In this document: positions 6,901-14,432 of the stretch, piece after piece | Layout of the letters: every line of letters starts with the position of its first letter | Numbering within the stretch: position 1 is the stretch's first letter | Source of the DNA: an uncultured Tessaracoccus sp. | GTDB taxonomy: Bacteria; Actinomycetota; Actinomycetes; Propionibacteriales; Propionibacteriaceae | Assembly (NCBI RefSeq): GCF_947255005.1 | Contig: NZ_CAMYFI010000025.1 | Location: forward strand, 1 to 33,957 | Length of the DNA: 33,957 nucleotides | Direction of reading: 5' to 3' | Made by a program: the position numbers and the translations under genes | Notes under the pieces: generated by a model | Databases searched by the model: none | The model's input: the letters and a program-made list of their open reading frames with translations, nothing else | Told to the model about the DNA's origin: nothing

Positions 6901-7529
6901 GTCTCCGGGCCGCCGAACGCAACCTCCAACTCCTGGGGCGAGTGAACCCCCTGGCGCTGGAGGAGTTCGACGCCATGACCGCCAGACACCAGTTCCTCGC
7001 CGAGCAACTCGACGACCTCCGCTCCACCCGCCAGGACCTCGTCGACATCGTTCGACAAGTCGACGACAAGGTGCAGCAGGTGTTCGAGGAGGCCTATGTC
7101 GACGTGGAGCGCGCCTTCGGGGAGGTCTTCACCCGGCTGTTCCCCGGTGGTGAGGGCAAGCTCGTCCTCACCGAGCCTGGCGACTGGCTCAATACCGGTG
7201 TCGACGTCGAAGCCCGACCTGCGGGCAAGCAGGTCAAACGCCTCTCGCTACTCTCGGGAGGCGAGCGCTCGCTGGTGGCCGTCGCATTCCTGTTCGCGCT
7301 CTTCATCGCGCGCCCGAGCCCGTTCTACATCCTCGACGAGGTGGAGGCGGCCCTCGACGACGCCAACCTCGGGCGGCTACTCGGCATCTACGAGGAGCTT
7401 CGCGAGAACTCGCAGCTGCTCGTCATCACGCACCAGAAGCGCACCATGGAGATCGCCGATTCGCTCTACGGCGTCACGATGCGTGGAGACGGCATCTCGA
7501 CCGTTGTGAGCCAGCGCCTGCACGATTAG
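3996..7529 (+). CDS. smc: Chromosome segregation protein SMC
   Basis: The 1177-residue length is normal for SMC. It has the N-terminal ATPase half with Walker A GPNGSGKSN at residues 31-39, a first long coiled coil from about 165, a hinge around 500-640, and a second coiled coil rich in Glu, Ala and Arg. The C-terminal ATPase half has the signature LSGGERS at about 1086 and Walker B FYILDEVEAALDD at about 1110-1122. SMC dimers with ScpA and ScpB compact and separate sister chromosomes. The ATG at 3996 is chosen over an upstream frame because GGAGG at 3982-3986 is correctly spaced and MYLKQLTLRGFKSF is the canonical start. It ends facing glpK across a long hairpin. Confidence 0.98.
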   Translation: MYLKQLTLRGFKSFASATTLVFEPGITCVVGPNGSGKSNVVDALSWVMGEQGAKTLRGGKMEDVIFAGTAKRAPLGRAEVELTIDNSDGALPIEYSEVTITRTMFRSGGSEYQINGAQARLLDVQELLSDSGIGREMHVIVGQGQLDAILQATPESRRGFIEEAAGVLKHRKRKEKALRKLEATKANLERLTDLVGELQRQLKPLGRQAQAARKAAVIQSELRDAKARVLADDLSAAQQALEAELADERAMEEAKARAEQAVRDALAGEEEAERALKEASASYDRAQETWYGLAALRERVQSTITVASERARMGDNQPQLDVGGRDPEKLEAEAREVRDREQQLRADVEAAHEALTDATLRRNGAEQQHAEAEAAYSAALRAVADRREGLARLTGRVNSIKSRLEASEEEVARLERRRDEALARAEDAAKQYRSTEASLAGLGADESDLDATYERAAEALEAAADAVEHNKSAETELQRERAGTQARVDALRLMTERKDGSTSLLESGRDEVLGRLSDYLTVEQGWESAIAAALGAAAEAVVVEKLQGATESLAHLAGEDLGRASLVVAHADAPTPSRAQGRAAIDVVQAKPEVASAVAWLLADVVLADDGDEAAKVVAGNHLTAVTQSGDVYRSWLVEGGSATGPSLIEVSAQLAEAEALLEVQGHALDRIRFEQEQLRERLAEAERDEADALGQLHASDAAMAAVADQLNAYRQTQAAATKDAERLAEAIEQATTSRAHDEAQLAELQQRLEAASDEGEHDEPDPQERDELAVAARLARQKEMDARLQLRTAEEQVKAVAGRADSLRRAAEHERQSRAKAKARLEQLRREAQVASVVHDAALQLADRVEYARQLATRERDQADEARREAEAQTTRARHAAKAANAHLDELIRGAHKDEMARIEHRMRIEQLTEKVLSELGLEPKTLIDEYGPDQLVPVITREDGTALQPDDEQPDPIPFVRAEQEKRLRAAERNLQLLGRVNPLALEEFDAMTARHQFLAEQLDDLRSTRQDLVDIVRQVDDKVQQVFEEAYVDVERAFGEVFTRLFPGGEGKLVLTEPGDWLNTGVDVEARPAGKQVKRLSLLSGGERSLVAVAFLFALFIARPSPFYILDEVEAALDDANLGRLLGIYEELRENSQLLVITHQKRTMEIADSLYGVTMRGDGISTVVSQRLHD

Positions 7530-7542
7530 ACGCAGTCACCTG

Positions 7543-7594
7543 AAGATAGATCAAGTTCGTGGCGGGTAGACGAGCCACGAACTTGATCTATCTT
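7543..7594. terminator. Perfect 21-bp hairpin between convergent smc and glpK
   Basis: Arms at 7543-7563 and 7574-7594 are exact reverse complements around a 10-nt loop, and imperfect pairing continues a few bases outward. It starts 14 bases after the smc stop. No clear U-tract follows on either strand, so it is an atypical terminator or a palindromic element. Confidence 0.65.
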
Positions 7595-7614
7595 GAGGCG
7601 CCTATACCGATACG

Positions 7615-7653
7615 CTGTGGCCCCGCACGCCGGTGAGGCATACGGGGCCACAG
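7615..7653. terminator. Hairpin downstream of glpK
   Basis: CTGTGGCCCCG at 7615-7625 pairs perfectly with 7643-7653 around a 17-nt loop. It lies about 20 bases after the glpK stop on the minus strand. It is GC-rich and lacks a U-tract, as many actinobacterial terminators do. Confidence 0.6.
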
Positions 7654-7671
7654 CGAGGTATGAGCGACGTA

Positions 7672-9192
7672 TCACTGCACGTCGTCGTCCACCCAGTCGA
7701 AGGTGCGGGTGACGGCCTTCTTCCACAGGCGGTACTGGCGGTCGCGTTCGCCCGCCTCCATCTCGGGCTTCCAGCGCTTGTCTTCGGCCCAGTTGTTGAT
7801 GACGTCCTGCTCGCTTTCCCAGAATCCGACGGCGATACCCGCAGCGTAGGCAGCGCCCAGGGCGGTGGTCTCGGCGACGACGGGGCGCACCACGTCGACG
7901 TCGAGCTGGTCAGCTTGGAACTGCATGAGCAGGTCGTTGGCGGTCATGCCGCCGTCCACCTTGAGTTCGGTGAGCTGCACGCCGGAGTCGGCTTCCATTG
8001 CGTCGAGCACCTCGCGCGTCTGGAACGCCGTCGCCTCCAACACCGCACGCGCGATGTGGCCGCGGTTCACGTAGCGAGTGAGGCCGACGATCGCACCGCG
8101 GGCGTCCGACTGCCAGTACGGAGCGAACAGGCCGGAGAACGCAGGCACGAAGTAGGCGCCGCCATTGTCGTCGACGGTTTCTGCGAGCTTCTCGATCTCC
8201 GGGGCGGAGTCGAACATCCGCAGGTTGTCACGCAGCCACTGCACGAGCGAACCGGTGACGGCGATCGAACCCTCGAGTGCGTACACCGCATCCTGGTCGC
8301 CGATCTTGTAGCAGACGGTAGTGAGCAGGCCGTTCTCGCTGGGCACGGGCTCGGTGCCGGTGTTCATCAGCATGAAGTTACCGGTGCCGTAGGTGTTCTT
8401 GGCCATGCCCTTTTCGAAGCAGGCCTGACCGAACGTCGCGGCCTGCTGGTCGCCCAGGATGCCCGCGATCGGGGTGTCGATGAGGAGGCCCTGCTTGCGG
8501 CCGTAGCCGTACACCTCCGCCGAAGACTTGATTTCTGGCAGCATCGACATGGGGATGCCCATGTCGGCTGCGATCTCCTCGTCCCACTGGAGGGTCTTGA
8601 GATCCATGAGCATGGTGCGCGAGGCGTTGGTTACGTCGGTCACGTGGACGCCGGTCTCGACACCGCCGGTCAAATTCCAGATGATCCAGGAGTCCATGGT
8701 GCCCATGAGCAGGTCGCCCGCTTCGGCGCGCTCGCGAGCGCCTTCGACATTGTCGAGAATCCACTTGACCTTCGGCCCACAGAAATAGGTGGCCAGCGGT
8801 AGACCGACCCGGTCTTTGTACTTGTCCTGGCCCTCGTCGCCGCCGAGTTCCTTCACGATCTTGTCGGTGCGGGTGTCCTGCCAGACGATGGCGTTGTAGA
8901 CGGGTTCGCCGGTGTTCTTATCCCACACGACGGTGGTCTCGCGCTGGTTAGTGATACCCACGGCGGCGAGGCTGTGGCGGTTGATCTGCGCAACACTCAG
9001 CGCGGTGCCGACCACCTCGCGGACGTTCGCCCACACCTCCATGGGATCGTGTTCCACCCATCCTGCACGCGGGAAGATCTGCTCGTGCTCCTTTTGGCCG
9101 GTAGCGACGATCTGACCGGAGTGGTCGAAGATGATCGCCCGGCTGCTCGTGGTGCCCTGGTCGATGGCGAGTACGTACTTCTTTTCAGTCAT
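7672..9192 (-). CDS. glpK: Glycerol kinase
   Basis: This enzyme phosphorylates glycerol to sn-glycerol 3-phosphate with ATP. The 506 residues are full length for the FGGY family. The N-terminal phosphate-binding loop reads AIDQGTTSSRAI. The glycerol-binding region includes AGWVEHDP and NAIVWQDTRT. A conserved block AGILGDQQAATFGQACF lies near residue 247, and the C-terminal domain has the FGGY signature region with YFVPAFSGLFAPYW and the adenosine loop LKVDGGMTANDLLMQFQ. It follows glpF by 33 bases on the minus strand and is probably co-transcribed with it. The product feeds the GlpABC dehydrogenase encoded upstream. Confidence 0.98.
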   Translation of the reverse strand: MTEKKYVLAIDQGTTSSRAIIFDHSGQIVATGQKEHEQIFPRAGWVEHDPMEVWANVREVVGTALSVAQINRHSLAAVGITNQRETTVVWDKNTGEPVYNAIVWQDTRTDKIVKELGGDEGQDKYKDRVGLPLATYFCGPKVKWILDNVEGARERAEAGDLLMGTMDSWIIWNLTGGVETGVHVTDVTNASRTMLMDLKTLQWDEEIAADMGIPMSMLPEIKSSAEVYGYGRKQGLLIDTPIAGILGDQQAATFGQACFEKGMAKNTYGTGNFMLMNTGTEPVPSENGLLTTVCYKIGDQDAVYALEGSIAVTGSLVQWLRDNLRMFDSAPEIEKLAETVDDNGGAYFVPAFSGLFAPYWQSDARGAIVGLTRYVNRGHIARAVLEATAFQTREVLDAMEADSGVQLTELKVDGGMTANDLLMQFQADQLDVDVVRPVVAETTALGAAYAAGIAVGFWESEQDVINNWAEDKRWKPEMEAGERDRQYRLWKKAVTRTFDWVDDDVQ

Positions 9193-9225
9193 CGTTGAAC
9201 CTCAATTCTTGTAGTTGGTAGGTGG

Positions 9226-9978
9226 TCAGGGGAGAAGAACCAGTGACGCGAATCCTGCCACGACGCCGCCCAGCAGCGGGCCGACGACGGGAACCCAAGC
9301 GTAGCCCCAATCGGAGCTGCCTTTGCCCTTGATGGGCAGGATTGCGTGCATGATGCGCGGGCCGAGGTCACGGACAGGGTTGATGGCATACCCGGTGGGG
9401 CCACCCAGTGCGATACCGATGACGACGATCAGCAGCGCGACGCCGAACGCGCCCAACCAGCCCAGGTTCGCTGGGCCTACGCCAACTCCCGCAGTGGTTG
9501 CGGCGGTGTACTTGCCTGCACCGATGATCACGAACACCAGCACGAAGGTGCCGATGAACTCGGTGACGGCGTTCCACAGCGGGTTGCGGATCTGCGGGGA
9601 GGTGGAGAAGACGCCGAGTTTCGTTGCGGGGTCGGGTTCTTCGTCGAAGTGCTGCTTGTAGGTGAGCCAGCACAAGCCAGCGCCGACCATGGCACCAAGC
9701 ATCTGGCCCAGCATATAACCGGCAATCTCACCGCCAGTGAATTTGACGCCACTGGCCATGAGCCCGAAGGTCACCGCCGGGTTGAGGTGGCCGCCGGACT
9801 TGTACGAGACGAGCACACCCATCATCACTGCAAGGCCCCAGCCCCAGTTCACGAAGAGGAATCCGGAATCTTTACCCTTCGATTTCACGAGGGCCGTACA
9901 GGCGACGGTGCCGCCACCCAAGAGAAGCAGCAGCGCCGTTCCTACGAATTCGGATAAAAAAATAGTTGCGAAGTCCAT
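9226..9978 (-). CDS. glpF: Glycerol uptake facilitator (MIP channel)
   Basis: The 250-residue major intrinsic protein should form a six-helix aquaglyceroporin for passive glycerol entry. The first half-helix loop has the canonical motif GGHLNPAVTFG. The second reads GYAINPVRDLGPR: NPV instead of NPA, while the following Arg-Asp pair typical of glycerol channels is kept. The start MDFATIFLSEFVGT has a weak AGAGG ribosome binding site. It is the first gene of a glpF-glpK unit with its own promoter upstream, separated from glpC by a terminator hairpin. Trapping of glycerol by GlpK drives net uptake. Confidence 0.96.
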   Translation of the reverse strand: MDFATIFLSEFVGTALLLLLGGGTVACTALVKSKGKDSGFLFVNWGWGLAVMMGVLVSYKSGGHLNPAVTFGLMASGVKFTGGEIAGYMLGQMLGAMVGAGLCWLTYKQHFDEEPDPATKLGVFSTSPQIRNPLWNAVTEFIGTFVLVFVIIGAGKYTAATTAGVGVGPANLGWLGAFGVALLIVVIGIALGGPTGYAINPVRDLGPRIMHAILPIKGKGSSDWGYAWVPVVGPLLGGVVAGFASLVLLP

Positions 9979-10041
9979 CGTTGGCCTCTTTGCTCTTGAC
10001 TACTATGTCGTGGTTTCCCGGCGCCTAGTCGTTGGATACCG

Positions 10042-10070
10042 ATAGTACCGGGCTCTCGAATATTCAACCA
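10042..10070 (-). promoter_or_regulatory. Candidate glpFK promoter
   Basis: On the minus strand TGGTTG (10070-10065) and TACTAT (10047-10042) are separated by 17 bases, a normal sigma-70 geometry, about 60 bases before the glpF ATG. Two operator-like repeats lie just upstream of the -35. Confidence 0.5.
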
Positions 10071-10095
10071 CGTAGCCTTGACGGGGCCATCCTTC

Positions 10096-10142
10096 CTGAA
10101 CGTTCGTGCATGGTCGAAGACCAGGCTATTTCGTTCGTGCAA
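10096..10142. promoter_or_regulatory. Two operator-like repeats upstream of glpF
   Basis: CGTTCGTGCA occurs at 10101-10110 and again at 10132-10141, start to start 31 bp, about three DNA turns. The first copy extends to CTGAACGTTCGTGCA, an imperfect dyad with TGAAC and GTGCA ends. A similar sequence lies upstream of glpA at 14342-14357 in opposite orientation. SorC-family regulators often bind sites of roughly this form, so these are candidate sites for the regulator encoded at 14433-15410. Confidence 0.5.
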
Positions 10143-10150
10143 TAAACGTA

Positions 10151-10180
10151 GTCGCCTCGACGACGACTCGTCGAGGCGAC
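10151..10180 (-). terminator. Terminator hairpin after glpC
   Basis: A perfect 13-bp stem (10151-10163 with 10168-10180) around a four-base loop lies 20 bases after the glpC stop. On the minus strand it is followed by TACGTTTATT. It separates glpABC from the glpFK promoter. Confidence 0.75.
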
Positions 10181-10200
10181 ACTCGAGGCATCTGCGGTTG

Positions 10201-11463
10201 TCAGCTGCCGTTTGCCTCACTCAACCCCAGCGCCTGGTGTACCAGCATGATGGGGTGCACTGCGGTCACCTGGGTGGAATTTTGAATCTGCCAGCGGCAG
10301 GTCTCGGTGTCACACGCGACGAGCCCCTCGTTCGTGCGTTTCACCATGTCGAACAGTGGCTTGCCGACAGCCTGCGCGACGTCGTACTTCTCTTTCTTGA
10401 GGCCGTAGGTGCCTGCGATACCGCAGCAGGTGGCGTTGGAGTCTTGCACCTTGAGCCCAGGGATCAGACGCAGCAAGTCGGAAGCCGGCGCACCCATGCC
10501 TTGGCTACGCACCTGGCAGGGCTGGTGGTAGGGCATCTGCATCTCGATGGGCTGGAAGTTGAAGTCCAGCTCGCCCTCGTCGTAGCGATCCATGAGGAAC
10601 TCTGAGATGTCGTAGGAGCGCACGCTCACGTCGTCCAGGACCGGATCGTCGATACCGAGGTAGTGCTTTGCCTCATGCTTCAGCATGCCCACACAGCTGC
10701 CCGCGGTAGATACCACCGGCAGCTCCTTGCCCGCGCTGGCGAGTGACTTGGCGAGCGCGAGCACAGACTTGGTGGCCTGATCGAAGAGACCATTGCTCTG
10801 CGACGCGAGTCCGCAGCAGCCCTGCTTGGGCACCAACACTTCGTAGCCGAGGTGTTCGAGCACTTCGATGGCGCATTTCGCAGCCTCCACCTCGAAGTAG
10901 CCGCCGGCGCAGCCGTGGAAGTACACCACCGCACCGCGCGTCGGTTTCGTCGTGGGCTGCTTGCGACGCTTGAGCCAGCTGTGCAGCGACTGTTTCTGCG
11001 CAGGCGGCATGGGGGCGTTCGCGGCGACTCCCACCGTCGCCTCCATAATCTTGCGAATGGGCTTATTCTTCAGCACCGCGTTCGCCAGCGGGGCCACCGG
11101 AGTCATGGCCTTGCCCATGAGCGTGGTCTGGGTGAGGAGTCGATCGCGCACCGGCCCGCCGTGCTCGGCGCGCTTGACGGCCTTAGCGAGCGAAATGATC
11201 TCAGCCACCTGCACGCCCTGCGGGCACACGACGGTGCATGTGCCGCAGCTGGAGCACCAGTCGATGGAATCGTCGACGGAGGCGCCGTCGCGGTAGCGCT
11301 CTCCCTGCGGCCCGGAGTACTTGGGCCCTTCAAACAGCGACGTGACGCCGGAGACGGGGCAGGCCGTCTCGCAGATGGTGCATTTCACGCAGTGGTCGAG
11401 GCTGACGCGTCGCATCTCGTTGTCGAGGCGCTCGCGCAGTTTGGCGGCAGATTTTGCACTCAT
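10201..11463 (-). CDS. glpC: Anaerobic glycerol-3-phosphate dehydrogenase subunit C
   Basis: This 420-residue iron-sulfur subunit links the GlpAB catalytic dimer to the membrane quinone pool. Two ferredoxin-like cysteine clusters are at about residues 22-34 (CVKCTICETACPVSG) and 70-82 (CSSCGTCTVVCPQGV). Two CCG domains follow: one with FHGCAGGYFEVEAAK and QGCCGLASQ, the second with YHQPCQVRSQ and NATCCGIAGTYG. Its ATG (11463-11461) overlaps the glpB stop by four bases (ATGA), and GGGAGGTT upstream is a good ribosome binding site. It is the last gene of glpABC. Confidence 0.95.
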   Translation of the reverse strand: MSAKSAAKLRERLDNEMRRVSLDHCVKCTICETACPVSGVTSLFEGPKYSGPQGERYRDGASVDDSIDWCSSCGTCTVVCPQGVQVAEIISLAKAVKRAEHGGPVRDRLLTQTTLMGKAMTPVAPLANAVLKNKPIRKIMEATVGVAANAPMPPAQKQSLHSWLKRRKQPTTKPTRGAVVYFHGCAGGYFEVEAAKCAIEVLEHLGYEVLVPKQGCCGLASQSNGLFDQATKSVLALAKSLASAGKELPVVSTAGSCVGMLKHEAKHYLGIDDPVLDDVSVRSYDISEFLMDRYDEGELDFNFQPIEMQMPYHQPCQVRSQGMGAPASDLLRLIPGLKVQDSNATCCGIAGTYGLKKEKYDVAQAVGKPLFDMVKRTNEGLVACDTETCRWQIQNSTQVTAVHPIMLVHQALGLSEANGS

Positions 11464-12686
11464 CGTGAACCTCCCAGGATTGAAGCAGCGGCACGCCAGG
11501 CGCTCGCCACAGCGATGCCATCTCCGGATTTCTCTCGCGCACGCTGGGCGCCGGCGAGGATGCCGCCAGCCGCGTGCAGGTTGTCATAGATCGCACCCGA
11601 CTCACCGACGGGGCGCATTGCCTCGTCGACCCTCACGCCCACCTCGAACAGGGGCTGGGGAATGCTGTGATCGGGAAGGACGAGCCCCTCCATGGTGTTG
11701 GCCGTCAGCGGCAGACCGAATAGCCGCTCAGTGATGTTCCCCTGGGAATCGACGGCGAGGGCACCCGACTCGAAGCCGCCAGGTGCGTGCACGACCGCGT
11801 CGCAGCGCACTCGCTTGGTGTGCCCCGCCGATGCCACCTCGATGGCAGTGACGTGACGGTCGGAAGCCTCAAAGCCTGTAGCCAGCACACCCTGGATGTG
11901 GCGCACTCCAAGCCCGCGTGCCTGCTCCAGCAACGCGCGGAACATGCGCAGTCCAGGAACCGACGGGGGCTGCATCGCCACCTCAGCTGCCGGCCTGCCT
12001 AGCGCGTCTTGGAAGACCGTCCAGGCGTCGGGATTGTCGAGCCCCACGACGGCAGGCACGAGCAGCACGTCCGCATCACCTGCAGCTCCAGCTACCTTCT
12101 TGGCGAACTGCTTGAGTGTGACCGGATCGTCGAGTGCCTTCGCGAAATGCACGGGGGAGGGATCCTGTTCGCCCTTGCGAGGTGCGAAATCAACCATCGT
12201 GGCCTGCGCACGCAGCTGCCTGTCGCCAAACGTGGTGCGGTCGAGGTTGCCGGCGATCAGCGCTGCCTGAAAGTCCTTCAGCTGCCGCACTCCCACGACG
12301 GCGAACGACGTGTGCGTGTTCACATCGGCGCTCGTGAGCGACGGTGCAGCGAGCGCGGTTGGCCGCACCGCGCCGACGGCGGTCGGGAGCTGAAGATTCT
12401 CATCGACGGAGCCCACCAGCTCGAGCCGTTCACCCAGCCAAGTGACGGATTCGCGCACGGTCTGGGCACCGAGCGCCCGCAGCGGGTGCTCCTTGGGTAG
12501 GTCATCCAGCACTTCGAGTGGCGTCTGCACGCGCTGCGGGGCGTAGCCCAGGATGTCGACGCTGCCTTGCCCCAACTGCAGACCTCCAGGCCCCTTCGCG
12601 ATCAGCATCACCTCGGCCCCGGCTTCCAGCAGGCGGATTGCCGCAGTGAGCCCCGCGAGTCCAGAACCAATCACACAGACCTTCAT
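11460..12686 (-). CDS. glpB: Anaerobic glycerol-3-phosphate dehydrogenase subunit B
   Basis: This 408-residue flavoprotein subunit has the N-terminal dinucleotide-binding motif VIGSGLAGLTAAIRLLEAGA and the GlpB text GPGGLQLGQGSVDILGY. GlpB pairs with GlpA to oxidise glycerol 3-phosphate to dihydroxyacetone phosphate. The ATG at 12686 is preferred over an in-frame start eight codons earlier. It overlaps the glpA stop as ATGA, is preceded by AGGAGG, and puts the FAD motif immediately at the N-terminus. It is followed by glpC with another four-base overlap, so the three genes are tightly coupled. Confidence 0.94.
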   Translation of the reverse strand: MKVCVIGSGLAGLTAAIRLLEAGAEVMLIAKGPGGLQLGQGSVDILGYAPQRVQTPLEVLDDLPKEHPLRALGAQTVRESVTWLGERLELVGSVDENLQLPTAVGAVRPTALAAPSLTSADVNTHTSFAVVGVRQLKDFQAALIAGNLDRTTFGDRQLRAQATMVDFAPRKGEQDPSPVHFAKALDDPVTLKQFAKKVAGAAGDADVLLVPAVVGLDNPDAWTVFQDALGRPAAEVAMQPPSVPGLRMFRALLEQARGLGVRHIQGVLATGFEASDRHVTAIEVASAGHTKRVRCDAVVHAPGGFESGALAVDSQGNITERLFGLPLTANTMEGLVLPDHSIPQPLFEVGVRVDEAMRPVGESGAIYDNLHAAGGILAGAQRAREKSGDGIAVASAWRAAASILGGSR

Positions 12687-14266
12687 CGCGCTTCCTCCTG
12701 CCTCTCGCACTCAGGGAGATGCTCTATATCCAGCGTCCCCGTGTAAATCCAGTCGTCCAGTGCCTGCTGACGCACCTGGTCGCCCAACAGGACGGGTTCG
12801 ACGCCCTTCCAACGGCCCTTCAAAAACGCCTCCAGAAGGTGCGACGCGCCTTCAGCGTCGTCGTTTCTTGTACTGCACGCGACGCCCGCGGCCCGCGTCG
12901 CGCAGAATCCGCCCTGGCATGGGCCCATGCCGATGCGCAGCTGGCGACGCAGATCGTCGAGGTTGCCGTCGGGCTGCGCCTCCAGCGCTTTACGGAAGGC
13001 TGGCTCGGTAACGAGTTCGCACTCGCACAGGAGTCGTTCGTCGAAGCGTGTCTCCTCACGCTGCTCGAGGCGGTCGGTGATCTTGTGGATCTTGTGGTGT
13101 TCCTCCGGCACCGCTTCGTCGGCGGTGCGGCAGGGGCGGACCTCGCCGAGCTGTCGGCACATCGCATCGACGATGTGCTCGGCCATGAGTCGGTAGGTGG
13201 TGAGTTTGCCGCCCCCGATGGTGAGGAATCCGCGCAGACCGTCGTGCTCCGAGTGGTCGATGATGGACATGCCGCGGCTCATGTGGCGCGTATCCTCGCT
13301 GCTCACGCGCGGATCTTTCACCAGCGGGCGGCTGCCGGCCCAGGCGCGCAGAATGCGGTTGCTGCGGAACCCAGGAATCATGTGCTCGCCCGCGTCCAGC
13401 ATCTGCTGCACTTCGTCGGCAGGTACTTGAGTGTTGTCGGGATCGTCGGTGTGCACGTCGGTGGTGCCGATGATCGACACCGTGTGCGCAGGTACGAGGA
13501 TGTCGCCGTCGGTGGGGTAGACGAGTCGGTTCACGACGGTGTTCACGATTCGGTGGTTCATCGCCACCATCACTCCGCGGCCGGGGATAACCGCGACGGG
13601 CTCACAGCCCGCCATGGCAGACACTTGGCCGGCCCACGGCCCAGCACAGTTCAAGACGAACCGGCAATCAATCTGTACGTCTTCACCGTTGCGTTCGTCG
13701 CGGCACAGCACCGCAGAGACGTGGTCATCGTCACGCAGAATCTTCGTCACCTTGTGGTAGGTGAGCACCTTGCCGCCGTACTCCATCGCGGAGCGGGCGG
13801 CGCCCCACACGAGCGCCCAGCCGTCGACAGAGGCGTCACGCACCTCGATAGCTCGCCCGATCCCTGGGTTTAGCCTGCGTTCCCGACGCAGCGCCTCCGC
13901 CGCAGTGATCTCCTGCGCCGGCACGCCGGTGGCCGCGGCGCCTGCGAGGAACTCGTCGGCGAATGCTGGGTCGTCGCCGGGTAGGGTGACGAACATGCCG
14001 CCGGTGTCTTCGATGGCAGCGGGCTGGATGCGTCGAAGAATCTCGTTTTCCGCCGCGCACTCCGTTGCCGACTGGGGATCACTGACCACATATCGCCCGC
14101 CCGAGTGGAGCAGCCCGTGGAAGCGCCCCGTTGTGCCGCACGCTAGGTCATCTCGTTCCACTAGGACTGCGGAGTACCCGCGCATCGCTGCATCGCGCAC
14201 TACTCCCACACCTGTGGAGCCACCGCCGATCACTACAACATCGGCGTTCAGGTGTTGCACCATCAT
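12683..14266 (-). CDS. glpA: Anaerobic glycerol-3-phosphate dehydrogenase subunit A
   Basis: The 527-residue FAD-dependent catalytic subunit begins with the nucleotide-binding motif DVVVIGGGSTGVGVVRDAA. It has the G3P dehydrogenase texts CGTTGRFHGLLHSGGRYV and LTIGGGKLTTYRLMAE. The C-terminal BFD-like domain carries four cysteines, in LLCECELV and GMGPCQGGFC, expected to hold a [2Fe-2S] cluster; this distinguishes GlpA from aerobic GlpD. I chose the ATG at 14266, preceded by GGAGAGG, over a GTG at 14347 that adds a basic non-conserved leader. It is first in glpABC, with the SorC-type regulator gene upstream on the same strand. Confidence 0.94.
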   Translation of the reverse strand: MMVQHLNADVVVIGGGSTGVGVVRDAAMRGYSAVLVERDDLACGTTGRFHGLLHSGGRYVVSDPQSATECAAENEILRRIQPAAIEDTGGMFVTLPGDDPAFADEFLAGAAATGVPAQEITAAEALRRERRLNPGIGRAIEVRDASVDGWALVWGAARSAMEYGGKVLTYHKVTKILRDDDHVSAVLCRDERNGEDVQIDCRFVLNCAGPWAGQVSAMAGCEPVAVIPGRGVMVAMNHRIVNTVVNRLVYPTDGDILVPAHTVSIIGTTDVHTDDPDNTQVPADEVQQMLDAGEHMIPGFRSNRILRAWAGSRPLVKDPRVSSEDTRHMSRGMSIIDHSEHDGLRGFLTIGGGKLTTYRLMAEHIVDAMCRQLGEVRPCRTADEAVPEEHHKIHKITDRLEQREETRFDERLLCECELVTEPAFRKALEAQPDGNLDDLRRQLRIGMGPCQGGFCATRAAGVACSTRNDDAEGASHLLEAFLKGRWKGVEPVLLGDQVRQQALDDWIYTGTLDIEHLPECERQEEAR

Positions 14267-14341
14267 TGGTCCTCTCCGGCAGCGTCTAGAGACACGCAGC
14301 CTGTTTCTATCCAAGCGCGTTCTGATTGGTTTTTGGGTCAA

Positions 14342-14378
14342 TTGCACGAATGATCAGGGAACCAGGTGCAATCTGCAC
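14342..14378. promoter_or_regulatory. Operator-like sites upstream of glpA
   Basis: Read on the minus strand, 14357-14342 is CTGATCATTCGTGCAA, sharing CTGA(A/T)C(A/G)TTCGTGCA with the site upstream of glpF. A TTGACC that could serve as a -35 abuts it on the glpA side. A second palindrome, GTGCAATCTGCAC (14366-14378), repeats the GTGCA half-site. They lie about 75-110 bases before the glpA ATG and 55-90 bases beyond the regulator stop. Confidence 0.5.
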
Positions 14379-14432
14379 GCTTCTTCAGCGGGTGGTGTAG
14401 CTCCAGGTTGTAGCGCGCCGTGGAAAGAACAG

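Noticed and set aside
7633..8802. 389-codon plus-strand ORF opposite glpK
   Set aside because: It is an antisense shadow of glpK, which is full length with all kinase motifs on the other strand.
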